This document shows positions 46,307-54,663 of a stretch of 64,000 bases of DNA, piece by piece (position 1 is the first letter of the stretch; each line of letters opens with the position of its first letter). Under the pieces are notes generated by a model that had not been told where the DNA came from, made no database searches, and was given only the letters and a program-made list of their open reading frames with translations. The DNA comes from AP-15 sp963790875 (GTDB taxonomy: Bacteria > Pseudomonadota > Alphaproteobacteria > ATCC43930 > CGMCC-115725), in assembly GCA_963790875.1 (NCBI GenBank), contig CAWBQT010000006.1, positions 310,001-374,000 of the forward strand, in the 5' to 3' direction. Made by a program: the position numbers and the translations under genes.

Positions 46307-47688
46307 CCGTCGCGGCTCAGCCGGATCCGCGCCCACCACTGATGCCGCCGGCGGAACGCAAGGCCGCCGGCAAGCGGCTGCGCGACCATGTGCCGCGCGA
46401 TGCGCATGCCGATTGGCGCGTACATGCCGGCCGAGCGGACCCGGTGGGCATCCTGCGCGCCGCCGACGAGACCCGGCAGCAGGATCTGGTGCCGCTGCGC
46501 TATGGCCGCATGCTGCCGTCGCCGTTCACGTTCTATCGCGGATCGGCCGGCGTCATGGCGGCCGATCTCGCCGAGACCCCAGCAACCGGCATTCATGTCC
46601 AGGTGTGCGGAGACTGCCACCTGATGAATTTCGGCGGCTTCGCGACGCCGGAGCGCCGGCTCCTCTTCGACATCAACGACCTCGACGAAACCTTGCCGGC
46701 CCCCTGGGAGTGGGACGTCAAACGGCTGGTCGCCTCGTTTGTGCTGGCCGCGCGATCGAACGGCCTCTCGGACGCGGACGGCCGCGACGCGGCGGTCGCC
46801 TGCGCCCGCAGCTATCGCCGGAAGATGCGCGACTTTGCGGCGATGGATGTGCTCGACATCTGGTATGCCCGGCTCGACGACAGCGACGTTCTGGCGATGC
46901 TGCCGGAGGACCGCCGGGCGGTGCTGAAGAAACGCATCGCCAAGACGACGGCGGCCAGCAGCTCGGAGTTGGTGTTCCCGAAGCTGGCCGAGACGACCAG
47001 CGGGCAGCACCACATCCGCGACACCCCGCCGACGCTGTTTCATGGCGGCGCATCGCGTGAGGCCCATTACATGGATTTGATCCGCGAGGCGCTCGGCAGG
47101 TACCGCGAGACCCTTCCCGAGGACCGGCGCGTGCTATTCGACCGCTACCGCCTGGTCGACGCGGCGATCAAGGTGGTCGGCGTCGGCAGCGTCGGCACCC
47201 TGTGCATGGTCGCGCTGATGATGTCGATCGCCGACCACCCGTTCTTCCTGCAGGTCAAGCAGGCCAACGCGTCGGTATTGGAGGCCTACGCCGGCAAGAG
47301 CGTCTATGCCCAGCACGGCGAGCGGGTGGTCCAGGGCCAGCGGCTGATGCAGCCGGCCTCCGATTTGTTTCTCGGCTGGGTCATCGGTCACGAGGGCCGG
47401 CATTTCTATATCCGCCAGCTGCGCGACGTGAAGCTCTCGCCAATGGTCGAGACCTTCGACGCCGCGACGCTGTCGATCTATGGCAAGGCCTGCGGCTGGG
47501 CCTTGGCGCGCGCCCACGCCAAGGCCGGCGATCCGTGGACGATCAGCGGCTATCTAGGCTATGGCGGCCAGTTCGACGACGCGATGGGCAAATTCGCGCT
47601 CGCCTACGCCGACCAGGCCGAAAGGGACCACGCCGCATTAAAGGCCGCGGTGCGCGCCGGCATCGTCGACGTGCAGCTGGAACACTGA
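46291..47688 (+). CDS. DUF2252 family protein (kinase-like fold)
   Basis: A 465-residue DUF2252 protein, a family related in fold to aminoglycoside phosphotransferases and protein kinases. VQVCGDCHLMNFGGF (residues 104-117) and DINDLDETLPAPWEWDVKRLVAS (128-149, given to its ends) are the conserved catalytic-like block; GVGSVGTLCMVALM and GHEGRHFYIRQLRD are further signatures. AGGAGG lies 6 bases before the ATG at 46291, overlapping the glucosidase end by 16 bases. The substrate is unknown. Confidence 0.92.
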   Translation: MEETMTVAAQPDPRPPLMPPAERKAAGKRLRDHVPRDAHADWRVHAGRADPVGILRAADETRQQDLVPLRYGRMLPSPFTFYRGSAGVMAADLAETPATGIHVQVCGDCHLMNFGGFATPERRLLFDINDLDETLPAPWEWDVKRLVASFVLAARSNGLSDADGRDAAVACARSYRRKMRDFAAMDVLDIWYARLDDSDVLAMLPEDRRAVLKKRIAKTTAASSSELVFPKLAETTSGQHHIRDTPPTLFHGGASREAHYMDLIREALGRYRETLPEDRRVLFDRYRLVDAAIKVVGVGSVGTLCMVALMMSIADHPFFLQVKQANASVLEAYAGKSVYAQHGERVVQGQRLMQPASDLFLGWVIGHEGRHFYIRQLRDVKLSPMVETFDAATLSIYGKACGWALARAHAKAGDPWTISGYLGYGGQFDDAMGKFALAYADQAERDHAALKAAVRAGIVDVQLEH

Positions 47689-47726
47689 GCGCCGGAGCGG
47701 CGGCTGTGTTGCCGGGGGAAATCGTG

Positions 47727-48488
47727 ATGAGGAGGACACCGATCCGCTACAATGACAACTCGCCGAAACCCGTCGTTCCGGCCGCTCCGGCCGCCGCACT
47801 CGCCGGCATCGGCCGCCGGGCGGGCAGCTGGTTTCTGCATGAATTGCGCGAGATCCTGCCGCCGACGATCTTCTTCCTGATCGGCTTCAACCTGATCGTG
47901 CTGACGACGAAACTGCTCGTCGCCGACTATTTCGTCGCCGTCGGCAGCTTCATGGTCGCCACCGTCGCGGCGCTCGTCGTCGGCAAGGCGGTGCTAGTCG
48001 CCAATGCGATGCCGTTCCTGCGCCGCTTCGATCGGGCGCCGTTGATCCAGCCGATCCTGTTCAAGACTGTCGTCTATTGGGCCGTGGTGTTCGTCGCCCG
48101 GCTGCTCGAAGGCTTTCTGCATTTCTGGCTCATCGAGCACAATCGGTTGAGCGACTTCCTGCCGCACCTGGCGGCGATCTTTTCCTGGTACCGCTTTACC
48201 GCGATCCAGCTTTGGATATTGGTCCTGTTCCTGATCTATGTGACGGCGTCCGAACTGAACCATCTGTTCGGCGACGGCGAGTTGCGGCGCATCTTCTTCA
48301 CCCATCGGCGATCCGAGCTGCAGCTGAACCGGCGGCAGCGCATCCGCGAGCTCGCCCGCCTCAGCCGGCTCGCCGACGCGCATTCCGTCGAGGAATTCCG
48401 CGATCCGACCAGCAACGCGCACCGTCAGCTGGTCGACATCGTGCGGCGGCTCGCCCGATCGACGCAAACCCTGCCAATGACCGGATGA
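47727..48488 (+). CDS. Four-helix inner-membrane protein of unknown function
   Basis: A 253-residue protein with four predicted membrane segments (about residues 45-67, 73-97, 109-135 and 152-174), then a basic soluble tail of about 75 residues. No family name can be given. GGGGGAA lies upstream, and a GTG one codon earlier is also possible. It follows DUF2252 by 38 bases, so probably the same operon. Confidence 0.78.
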   Translation: MRRTPIRYNDNSPKPVVPAAPAAALAGIGRRAGSWFLHELREILPPTIFFLIGFNLIVLTTKLLVADYFVAVGSFMVATVAALVVGKAVLVANAMPFLRRFDRAPLIQPILFKTVVYWAVVFVARLLEGFLHFWLIEHNRLSDFLPHLAAIFSWYRFTAIQLWILVLFLIYVTASELNHLFGDGELRRIFFTHRRSELQLNRRQRIRELARLSRLADAHSVEEFRDPTSNAHRQLVDIVRRLARSTQTLPMTG

Positions 48489-49011
48489 TCAAACGCATAG
48501 CGGCGACCACTGGGCATTCGGGCTTTCCAACGGCTATACGACGTTCTTTCTGTCGCCGGAGCACGGCCAGGGTTTCTACTGGGGGGTGGGACCGGTCCTC
48601 TACTATCCGTCGGCGACGAATTCGGCGCTGGTCGTCAACAAATGGGGCTCCGGCCCGTCTGCGGCATTCGTCAAGAAGGATGAGAGCCCGTGGGTCTGGG
48701 GCGCGGTCGCCAACAACATCTGGTCGTTTGGCGGACCCCCCGGCACCAACCAACTGCTGCTGAACCCGTTCGTCAGCTATCATTTCGGCGACGGATGGTC
48801 GGCCGGCTCGTCGCCGAACATCACGACGAACTGGATCTCCAAAGGCGGAAAATGGACCGTTCCCGTCGGCGGCGGCTTCGGCAAGACGTTTCGGCTGGGC
48901 CCGCAGGCCGTGAAGGCGGAGGTCGACGGCTACTACAATGCGATCCGCCCGCAAGCCGCCAACGAGACATGGCTGCCGCAGTTCACATTGACCTTTATTT
49001 TCCCGGACTAA
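48482..49011 (+). pseudogene. N-terminally truncated outer-membrane beta-barrel
   Basis: The frame carries GDHWAFGLSNGYTTFFLSPE, GVGPVLYYPSATNSAL, WGAVANNIWSFGGPPGTNQ and GWSAGSSPNITTNW, blocks of the neuromedin U-like transporter/outer-membrane protein family. The barrel ends in an aromatic-rich FTLTFIFPD, the outer-membrane C-terminal signal. There is no start codon or signal peptide: the frame opens directly at the stop of the preceding membrane gene. Only the C-terminal two-thirds or less of a barrel remains, consistent with a deletion. Confidence 0.68.
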
Positions 49012-49057
49012 GCATCTTTGGATCCCGCTGACCACTGAGACCCTTGGGAGACCGATC

Positions 49058-49688
49058 ATGGCCCTGCGTCGCACCATCTACAGGTTGGCGACAATTATTC
49101 TACTGATTGGCACGCCATTATTGGCATACGCACAGACGCCCGGCACCGCCGCGCCGAGCCGCCGGGCAAGGCATCGGTCAAGGTCGACATGGTGCCGTCG
49201 CTGATCGTCATGAACGCGCACGGCGCCACTCTGCAAGGCCAGACCCTGACCCTGACCGGCGTCGGCCCGAACTCGATCACCTTCGCCGACCGCCGACGCG
49301 AGCCGCCGGCCATCTGCTGACGCAGCATCTGATGGAGGAATGGACCGTCGGCAGCTTTGCGAAGGATCCGCCGAATGCCACGGTATCGGTCATGAGCAGG
49401 GACGGCGCCGCGGTTCGCGACGCCGTCGTCGAGCTGCGCACGCCGCATCTCGACGGCGACCGGCTGACCTTCGACGTCCGCGTGCTGGAGGGAAGTCTCG
49501 CCGGGGCGGACGGTCCGGCCGCCGTCTTTATCGACATCATCGGCCTGCCGTTCACGCCACTCTCCGTCGCCGGCGTCGCCCGGCGCACGGCCCGCCGCGC
49601 CTTTTGGTACGGCGCCGCCACCGCACCCTATTACCCGCCGCCCTACGGCTACGCGCCCTATTACCCGCCGCCTTACTATCCTCCTTGA
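49058..49688 (+). pseudogene. Exported protein with PPYY-rich tail, two frameshifts
   Basis: ATG 49058 begins a clear signal peptide (hydrophobic TIILLIGTPLLAYA). The frame shifts near 49150 to one reading KASVKVDMVPSLIVMNAHG and TLTLTGVGPNSITFAD, then again near 49298 to one reading AAGHLLTQHLMEEWTVGSF, NATVSVMSRDG and a tail of repeated YAPYYPPP units (about 49620-49685). Restored length is about 210 residues. The function is unknown; the extracytoplasmic location is secure from the signal. Confidence 0.68.
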
Positions 49689-49735
49689 TGCGGAAACGCT
49701 GGGTCGAACCCATTGGCGCAGAAAGGCAGGGATTG

Positions 49736-50587
49736 ATGCGGCATGACCGGCAATCGATCCGCACGGCAATCGGCCGCCTTGCGCTGGCGCTCGCCGTGAT
49801 CGGGACCGCAGCGAGCCCGGCCGGCGCACAGCAGGCGCCGCCGCCCGAGCCGCCGCCGGTGCTGCCCGGCGGACCGGCCCCGCCGCCAAATCCGCTCGCG
49901 TCGGGCTTGCAGGTGACCGTGTCGCCCTATCTCTGGCTTGCCGGCATCGACGCCGCGATCGACACGCCATTGCGGCGCGCGCCGGTGGTCAATACCAGCG
50001 TCGGCGCCTTCCAGCTGTTGGGCGACCTCAACGCCGTGCCGTTCCTCGGATCGGTGGAGATCAGCGACGGCCCGTTCAGCCTGTTGGGCGACGCGCTGCA
50101 CATCCCGGTCGGCACCAGCATCACGACCCGCAACATCTTCTTCAGCGGCGGCAGTGCCGCGCTGACCACCAACATGGGCACCGCCGATTTCCTCTATCAC
50201 GTGCTCGCCGAGCCGTCTCAGTCGCTCGATGCCGGCATCGGCTTTCGCGCCTGGGCCTTCACCGCCGACATGACATTGAATGGCCAAATCGCCCGGACGG
50301 TAAGCATCACCAGATCCTCCGAGTGGGCCGATCCGCTGATCGCGGCCCGCTATCACTACGATTTCGGGAATAGATTTGGACTGACGGCCTACGGCGATGT
50401 CGGCGGCTTCGGCGTCGGCGCCCATACCGACTGGCAGGTGATCGGCACGATCGACTACGCGCTGAAGCCGTGGCTCGCGCTGCGCCTCGGCTATCGCAGC
50501 ATCAATTTCAATTACACGGCAGCCGACAGCCTCGGTTTCGACGTCCATATGAAGGGCCCGATCCTCGCCGCCACCTTCCGCTTTTGA
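49736..50587 (+). CDS. Outer-membrane beta-barrel protein
   Basis: A 283-residue protein. A signal peptide ends near AGAQ (residue about 32), followed by a proline-rich linker (PPPEPPPVLPGGPAPPPNP) and a barrel with alternating strands such as VSPYLWLAGIDA, GFRAWAFTADMTL and LRLGYRSINFNY. The protein ends in ATFRF, the aromatic terminal residue recognised by the BAM complex. AAAGGCAGG precedes the ATG at 49736; an earlier ATG (49688) would put 16 codons before the signal. Confidence 0.85.
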   Translation: MRHDRQSIRTAIGRLALALAVIGTAASPAGAQQAPPPEPPPVLPGGPAPPPNPLASGLQVTVSPYLWLAGIDAAIDTPLRRAPVVNTSVGAFQLLGDLNAVPFLGSVEISDGPFSLLGDALHIPVGTSITTRNIFFSGGSAALTTNMGTADFLYHVLAEPSQSLDAGIGFRAWAFTADMTLNGQIARTVSITRSSEWADPLIAARYHYDFGNRFGLTAYGDVGGFGVGAHTDWQVIGTIDYALKPWLALRLGYRSINFNYTAADSLGFDVHMKGPILAATFRF

Positions 50588-50701
50588 CTGCAGCGGACGG
50601 CATGAAGAGGGTCAACCTGTTATGGGGCCGCCAACGAAAAATTTGTGCTCGCTGCGGAAGGAGAATGCAGGTTTGGAGGGCAAGGTCGAATCTCCCATAT
50701 T

Positions 50702-51136
50702 TTAATAGCCCTTCGGCGGGCGTGTCGGGTCTGCTTGCTGCACCTGTGCCGCGAGGTTAGAACCGTCCGACGATACGTGATATCTGTCGCGAACGTATTG
50801 CATCGACGCCGCGACATTCGCGACGGGATCATAGATGGAAACCGACGTACCATCGACGTGGTAGGCGGCAAAAGTCGACGGTACGCACTGCGCGACGCCG
50901 CGGGAGCAACCTTCCGGGTGACCGTCCTCGACGATCGTGCCATTGGCGTTACCGTCAGCCGTGTTTATCGCGTTCGGACGATAGGAAGATTCGCGGAAGC
51001 ACAACGTCTTGTATCCCTGCAACCAGGCATCGGTGGGCGGCAGGCCGGCCGCCTGGCAAGCTCGGGCGATCCAGGAGCCGATGTCGCCCCCACCGGAGTA
51101 TTGGGTGTAGACCACATCTTCAACATCCATTGGCAT
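50702..51136 (-). CDS. Lysozyme-like (SLT-type) transglycosylase domain protein
   Basis: A 144-residue protein with a goose-lysozyme/SLT-like core: FRESSYRPNAIN carries the likely catalytic glutamate, then GCSRGVAQCVPSTFAAYHV and YDPVANVAASMQYVRDRY. The ending VQQADPTRPPKGY resembles lysozyme-like domains of actinobacteria and their phages more than proteobacterial Slt proteins (from memory of the families). It lacks a signal peptide. AAGGAGAG lies just upstream of the ATG. It may be a phage-derived or transferred gene. Confidence 0.75.
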   Translation of the reverse strand: MPMDVEDVVYTQYSGGGDIGSWIARACQAAGLPPTDAWLQGYKTLCFRESSYRPNAINTADGNANGTIVEDGHPEGCSRGVAQCVPSTFAAYHVDGTSVSIYDPVANVAASMQYVRDRYHVSSDGSNLAAQVQQADPTRPPKGY

Positions 51137-52185
51137 ATTCGCTCTCCTTCATGGGAGCATGCTCGACTATCGACGATGGATATGCATCCAGCCCTAGCCA
51201 GATTGGTGTGAAGCGTTTCACAGGGAGTGCAGCATTCGTAAAATGCTCATTGACCTACGCTTCTGCCGGAGAACATCGGCCGTCGGAACCACGAACGCCG
51301 CAGTCGGATGGGGCGCAGCTTGGCATCGCCGAGAGAACGACAACCACTCCGCCGGTTGAAACTACGCCAACCCTTGCACCTCCCGATAAGCCAGCGATCG
51401 CGGTGTGCCGTTCCAGAACATGAGCGGTGACCCCGCAATTCGATCTTCGTCTACAAGGGCCGGGCGATCGACGCGAAGCAGGTCGGCCGCGAATTGCGCC
51501 GTCACGAGCGGATGGTCGGGGCGGCCAGAATGCGGATGTTCGCACACGCGCCAATTACCATCTCACACCAGTTCGTCGTGCCTTTGCCTTCTTGGGGCCA
51601 ATCCACTGTCGTCGACCGCTGGCGCCGCTGCCGGGCCCTCGCCGCTCTCACCCGCGAACTTGCCATCGATGGCGGGGCGTGCGAGGCTCATCCGAAGCAC
51701 CAAATAAGCGCGCTGAAAAAGGCATCGTGCAGGGTGTTCGCGCCGGCTGCGGGCGGCGGAGTGTCAGCGGTCACCGGTCACGGCGCGGCGAAGATGCACG
51801 GGCTAAAACCCGTTATCGTCTTGCCGGGCCCATCGTTCGAACCGACTTCGGCGAGGAGCCGGTTCGACCGCCGGAGCCGTGAGCTGAGGTTGACAACCTC
51901 GCCCGCAACATTGAAAAGTCCCGCCCCGAAACTCTTCAATGCAGTCCTGGAACGGGCCCTGGAGGAGACGCAAAAGAACGGACGCGAGGCGATCGAGCTC
52001 TGCCTGGCGGTGAGGCGGACAGACAGACCATTCTGCTAAGAACTCACTCCAGCAACGCGTCGATTACGCAATGGCGGGTTCCGGTCCTTATTTGCCCCGG
52101 CGAGGGTGCGGACATAGAGGCTAGCGGTGTTTTGGCTCGTAAAAGAAGATGCCGGCAACAATATCCCGTCCGTGATAGGTGCGGC
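51137..52185 (+). other. Decayed non-coding stretch
   Basis: About 1 kb with many short frames but only one recognisable protein signature, the cyclase/TPR relic at 51340-51500. The remainder (51500-52185) has frames of up to 181 codons with no motif, low-complexity arginine content and no credible ribosome site. I see no gene there. Confidence 0.45.
51340..51500 (+). pseudogene. Relic of a TolB/TPR-type adenylate cyclase-like protein
   Basis: Three family motifs survive in three phases within 160 bases: PPDKPAIAV, then PFQNMSGDP one phase over, then FVYKGRAIDAKQVGREL. In intact members of this class the first two are contiguous (PSIAVLPFQNMSGDP) and the third follows about 40 residues later, so a frameshift and an internal deletion of roughly 40 codons have occurred. 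The upstream cyclase domain and downstream TPRs are gone. Confidence 0.62.
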
Positions 52186-52518
52186 ATGAGCGAAGTTGAC
52201 GAAGACTTTTTTCTGATGGCGAACCTGTTTCCGGCTGACACCGGACTGGCCATGGTGGTGTGGGTTTCGGAACGCGGTCATGCGCGCCATGATGTCCGGA
52301 TCAAGGTCAACCAGTCGCACGGCACGCGGATGTTGCCCGGGAATCTTGCGACGGTCGCGGTGCGCCCGACACCGCGGCTCATAGCGGGCCAATTGTCGGC
52401 GGCCGACATGCGAGCGGTCAGCGAGTGGATTCGGCTCAACGAGGCGGCGTTGGTTGCTTATTGGGAATATCAGGTCAGCACCGCCGGATTGATGCAGCAA
52501 TTGCGGCGGCTGCCGTGA
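52186..52518 (+). CDS. Conserved hypothetical small protein
   Basis: A 110-residue protein. FFLMANLFPADTGLAMVVWVSERGHARHDVRIKVN (quoted only as the ends FFLMANLF and IKVN), MLPGNLATVAVRPTPRLIAG and AVSEWIRLNEAALVAYWE fit a small conserved protein common in Bradyrhizobium-like genomes; no function is known. The ATG at 52186 has a weak AGG upstream. The 18 codons before it are open but not credible. Confidence 0.65.
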   Translation: MSEVDEDFFLMANLFPADTGLAMVVWVSERGHARHDVRIKVNQSHGTRMLPGNLATVAVRPTPRLIAGQLSAADMRAVSEWIRLNEAALVAYWEYQVSTAGLMQQLRRLP

Positions 52519-53030
52519 CCGATCGATCCTTGCTGGCGCCGGGGGCTTGACCCGGACCCTCGCCATCGCCGCTTTGTTCGCCCCGCGCCCCTGATGAACC
52601 GGGGAGAACAGGCCGACCGGCTCGACTACGCCCTTGATCTGGACGCGGCCGCGATCGCGATAGCATCAAGTAGCCGCCGACGATGCCCGACCGGGAGCGC
52701 CGTCCTCGGCAGCGGCCAAGAGCCCGACGCCTGACGACCTCGCCCGGGACCCGCGCACGCCGCCCCCACCCAAACACCTCGCCGACACGGAGCGGCAACC
52801 CCTCGTCGACGACGATACACCTCTGCCCTTTGAACTACCAGCGGTGGCGCTGAAACAGGCGCAGTGCCGGTCCCCCAGGGCCGGCGGTCGCACAGACGGA
52901 CGCTCGAGCATTGACTTGCGCCTGGGTTGCCGTCATTCCGAGTTGCCGGCACGGCCGCTGCCGCCGATGTCGCAGTCCGTCGCAAACCCGCGGCACGACC
53001 AACGAAGCATCAACGATCGGGGTCCCTGTC
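52519..53030 (+). other. Intergenic region, no supported gene
   Basis: About 510 GC-rich bases. Overlapping short frames on the minus strand (up to 119 codons) are arginine/proline-rich without motifs. I see no RNA gene, promoter or terminator I can defend. Confidence 0.4.
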
Positions 53031-53306
53031 ATGAACCAGAGCGATTTTGCAGCCGACCTTCTGCGTGAAGGATACCAAGTCTTTTATGGCGGCCTAAAGG
53101 CGGGTGAGGTGAACACCGACCACTCGCATGACTTTGATGCGCGCGTCATGGTCCTTGGTGGCGAGATCACGCTGACCCGAGGAGGGAAGGCGGAAACCTT
53201 TCGCGCAGCCGACAGTTGCGCGGTCGCCGCCGGCGAGGTGCACGCCGAACATGTCGGCCCGCAAGGTGTCGCGTATATCGCGGGACGCCGCATCGTCGCA
53301 CGCTGA
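53031..53306 (+). CDS. Small cupin-domain protein
   Basis: A 91-residue single-domain cupin. The first motif is around TDHSHDFDARVMVLGGEITL (metal-binding histidines and glutamate) and the second around DSCAVAAGEVHAEHVGPQG. The size fits one beta-barrel with no extra domain. The ATG at 53031 follows a weak ribosome site; upstream codons are discarded. The ligand is unknown. Confidence 0.8.
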   Translation: MNQSDFAADLLREGYQVFYGGLKAGEVNTDHSHDFDARVMVLGGEITLTRGGKAETFRAADSCAVAAGEVHAEHVGPQGVAYIAGRRIVAR

Positions 53307-53400
53307 AATCCAGCCCAGCAAGAAAGTCGGCTGCCCGAGCATATGGCGTCGAGCCGCGGGGCGGGATAATCGGCGCGGCTCGTTCGCCTTCCACAGAGGG

Positions 53401-54663
53401 TCAGATCACCCGGTTTTCCGCCAAGACGCAGAGTTCGCCGCGGGACAGGGCCAGTTCGTCGCAGAGGATTTCGGTGTTGTGCTCGCCGATCAGCGGCGCC
53501 CGTCTGGAGATCCGCCACGGCGAGCCGCTATAGATCGCGGCCTCGCCGGGGTAGACGAAGCCGCGCCCGAGTTCCGGGTGCGCCACCTCTTTCCAGAAAC
53601 CGCGGTCGTTGAGGTGGGCGTCGTCGAGGAGCGCCTCCGGGGCGCGCACCGCCCCCCAGGTGAAACCGCGCTCCTGGGCGGCGTGATAAACCTCCTCGGC
53701 CGGCAGGCTGGCGATGAAGCCGGCGACGAGATCGTCGATGATGTGCGACGTATTGGCCGCGATGACCGCCGGGTCTCCGTATTTCGGATCCTTGAGATCG
53801 CCGGCCATGCCGTTGCTGTCCAAGAGATCCGCCAACTCGCCGACATATCTGGGGTTGAGCCGGCCCGCCACCAGCGCGCAGACGTAGTTGCCATCCTTGG
53901 CGCGGAACTGCGTGCGCGGCGTCGAACCGGCGGCGTGATGGCGGCCCGTCTGGCGGCGCACGACTTCGCCGCGGTAGAGGTAGTTGGCGATGGCCGCCTC
54001 GGTCGTCAGCGCGCAAGCCTCGTGGATCGACGCGTCGATATACTGCCCTTGCCCGCTGGCTGTGCGGCGGAAGAGGGCGGCCATGATCGCCATAAACGCG
54101 AAATGGCCGCCGGTGTGCCAGGCGTTGCCGCCGCCGGGTGCGATCGGCGGCACATCCGGTAGGTCGGCCTCGTCATAGCCGCAGGAGGCCATGAAGCCGC
54201 CCGCCGCCATGTGCAACAGGTCGGTGGCGAGATAATCCCGCCACGGGCCGGTCTGGCCGAACGGGGTCAGCGAGCACAGGATCAGCCGCGGGTTCGGTTC
54301 GCGCAGCGACTCGTAATCGAGCCCGAGCGACTGGAGGAACCCGGGCCGGAAGGTTTCCAGAATGACGTCCGACGTCGCTGCCAAGCGCGCGAAAAGCCGA
54401 CGGCCCTCGGCGGTTCCTGGATCGAGAGTGATGCCGCGTTTCGACGTGTTGTAGTACCAGAACGACAAGCTGCGCTCCGGATGCGGCACATCGTCGAGAA
54501 ACGGCCCGATATGGCGGCTGGGCTCGCCGCCGGGCGGTTCGATCTTGACGACGTCGGCGCCGAGATCGCCGAGCAGCTTGCCGCAGAATTGGCCGGTTTC
54601 GTCGGCGAGCTCGAGGATGCGGAGGCCGGCGAGCGGGCCCGGCAAATTCCCTGCGTCGCTCAC
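53401..54663 (-). CDS. CaiB/BaiF family III CoA-transferase (1)
   Basis: A 420-residue family III CoA-transferase. GLRILELADETGQFCGKLLGD, GADVVKIEPPGGEPSRHIGPF (both conserved N-terminal blocks, quoted in part) and FWYYNTSKRGITLD, with later GQYIDASIHEACALTTE, identify it. The catalytic aspartate should lie in the LLHMAAGG/DLPDVPP region. It starts at a GTG whose last bases overlap the stop of the upstream CoA-transferase (GTGA, 54660-54663), so translation is coupled. The two may form a heteromer or act on sequential acids. Confidence 0.9.
   Translation of the reverse strand: MSDAGNLPGPLAGLRILELADETGQFCGKLLGDLGADVVKIEPPGGEPSRHIGPFLDDVPHPERSLSFWYYNTSKRGITLDPGTAEGRRLFARLAATSDVILETFRPGFLQSLGLDYESLREPNPRLILCSLTPFGQTGPWRDYLATDLLHMAAGGFMASCGYDEADLPDVPPIAPGGGNAWHTGGHFAFMAIMAALFRRTASGQGQYIDASIHEACALTTEAAIANYLYRGEVVRRQTGRHHAAGSTPRTQFRAKDGNYVCALVAGRLNPRYVGELADLLDSNGMAGDLKDPKYGDPAVIAANTSHIIDDLVAGFIASLPAEEVYHAAQERGFTWGAVRAPEALLDDAHLNDRGFWKEVAHPELGRGFVYPGEAAIYSGSPWRISRRAPLIGEHNTEILCDELALSRGELCVLAENRVI

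Noticed and set aside
51494..52039. 181-codon plus-strand frame after the cyclase relic
   Set aside because: No credible start or ribosome site, no motif, and another frame of similar length overlaps it.
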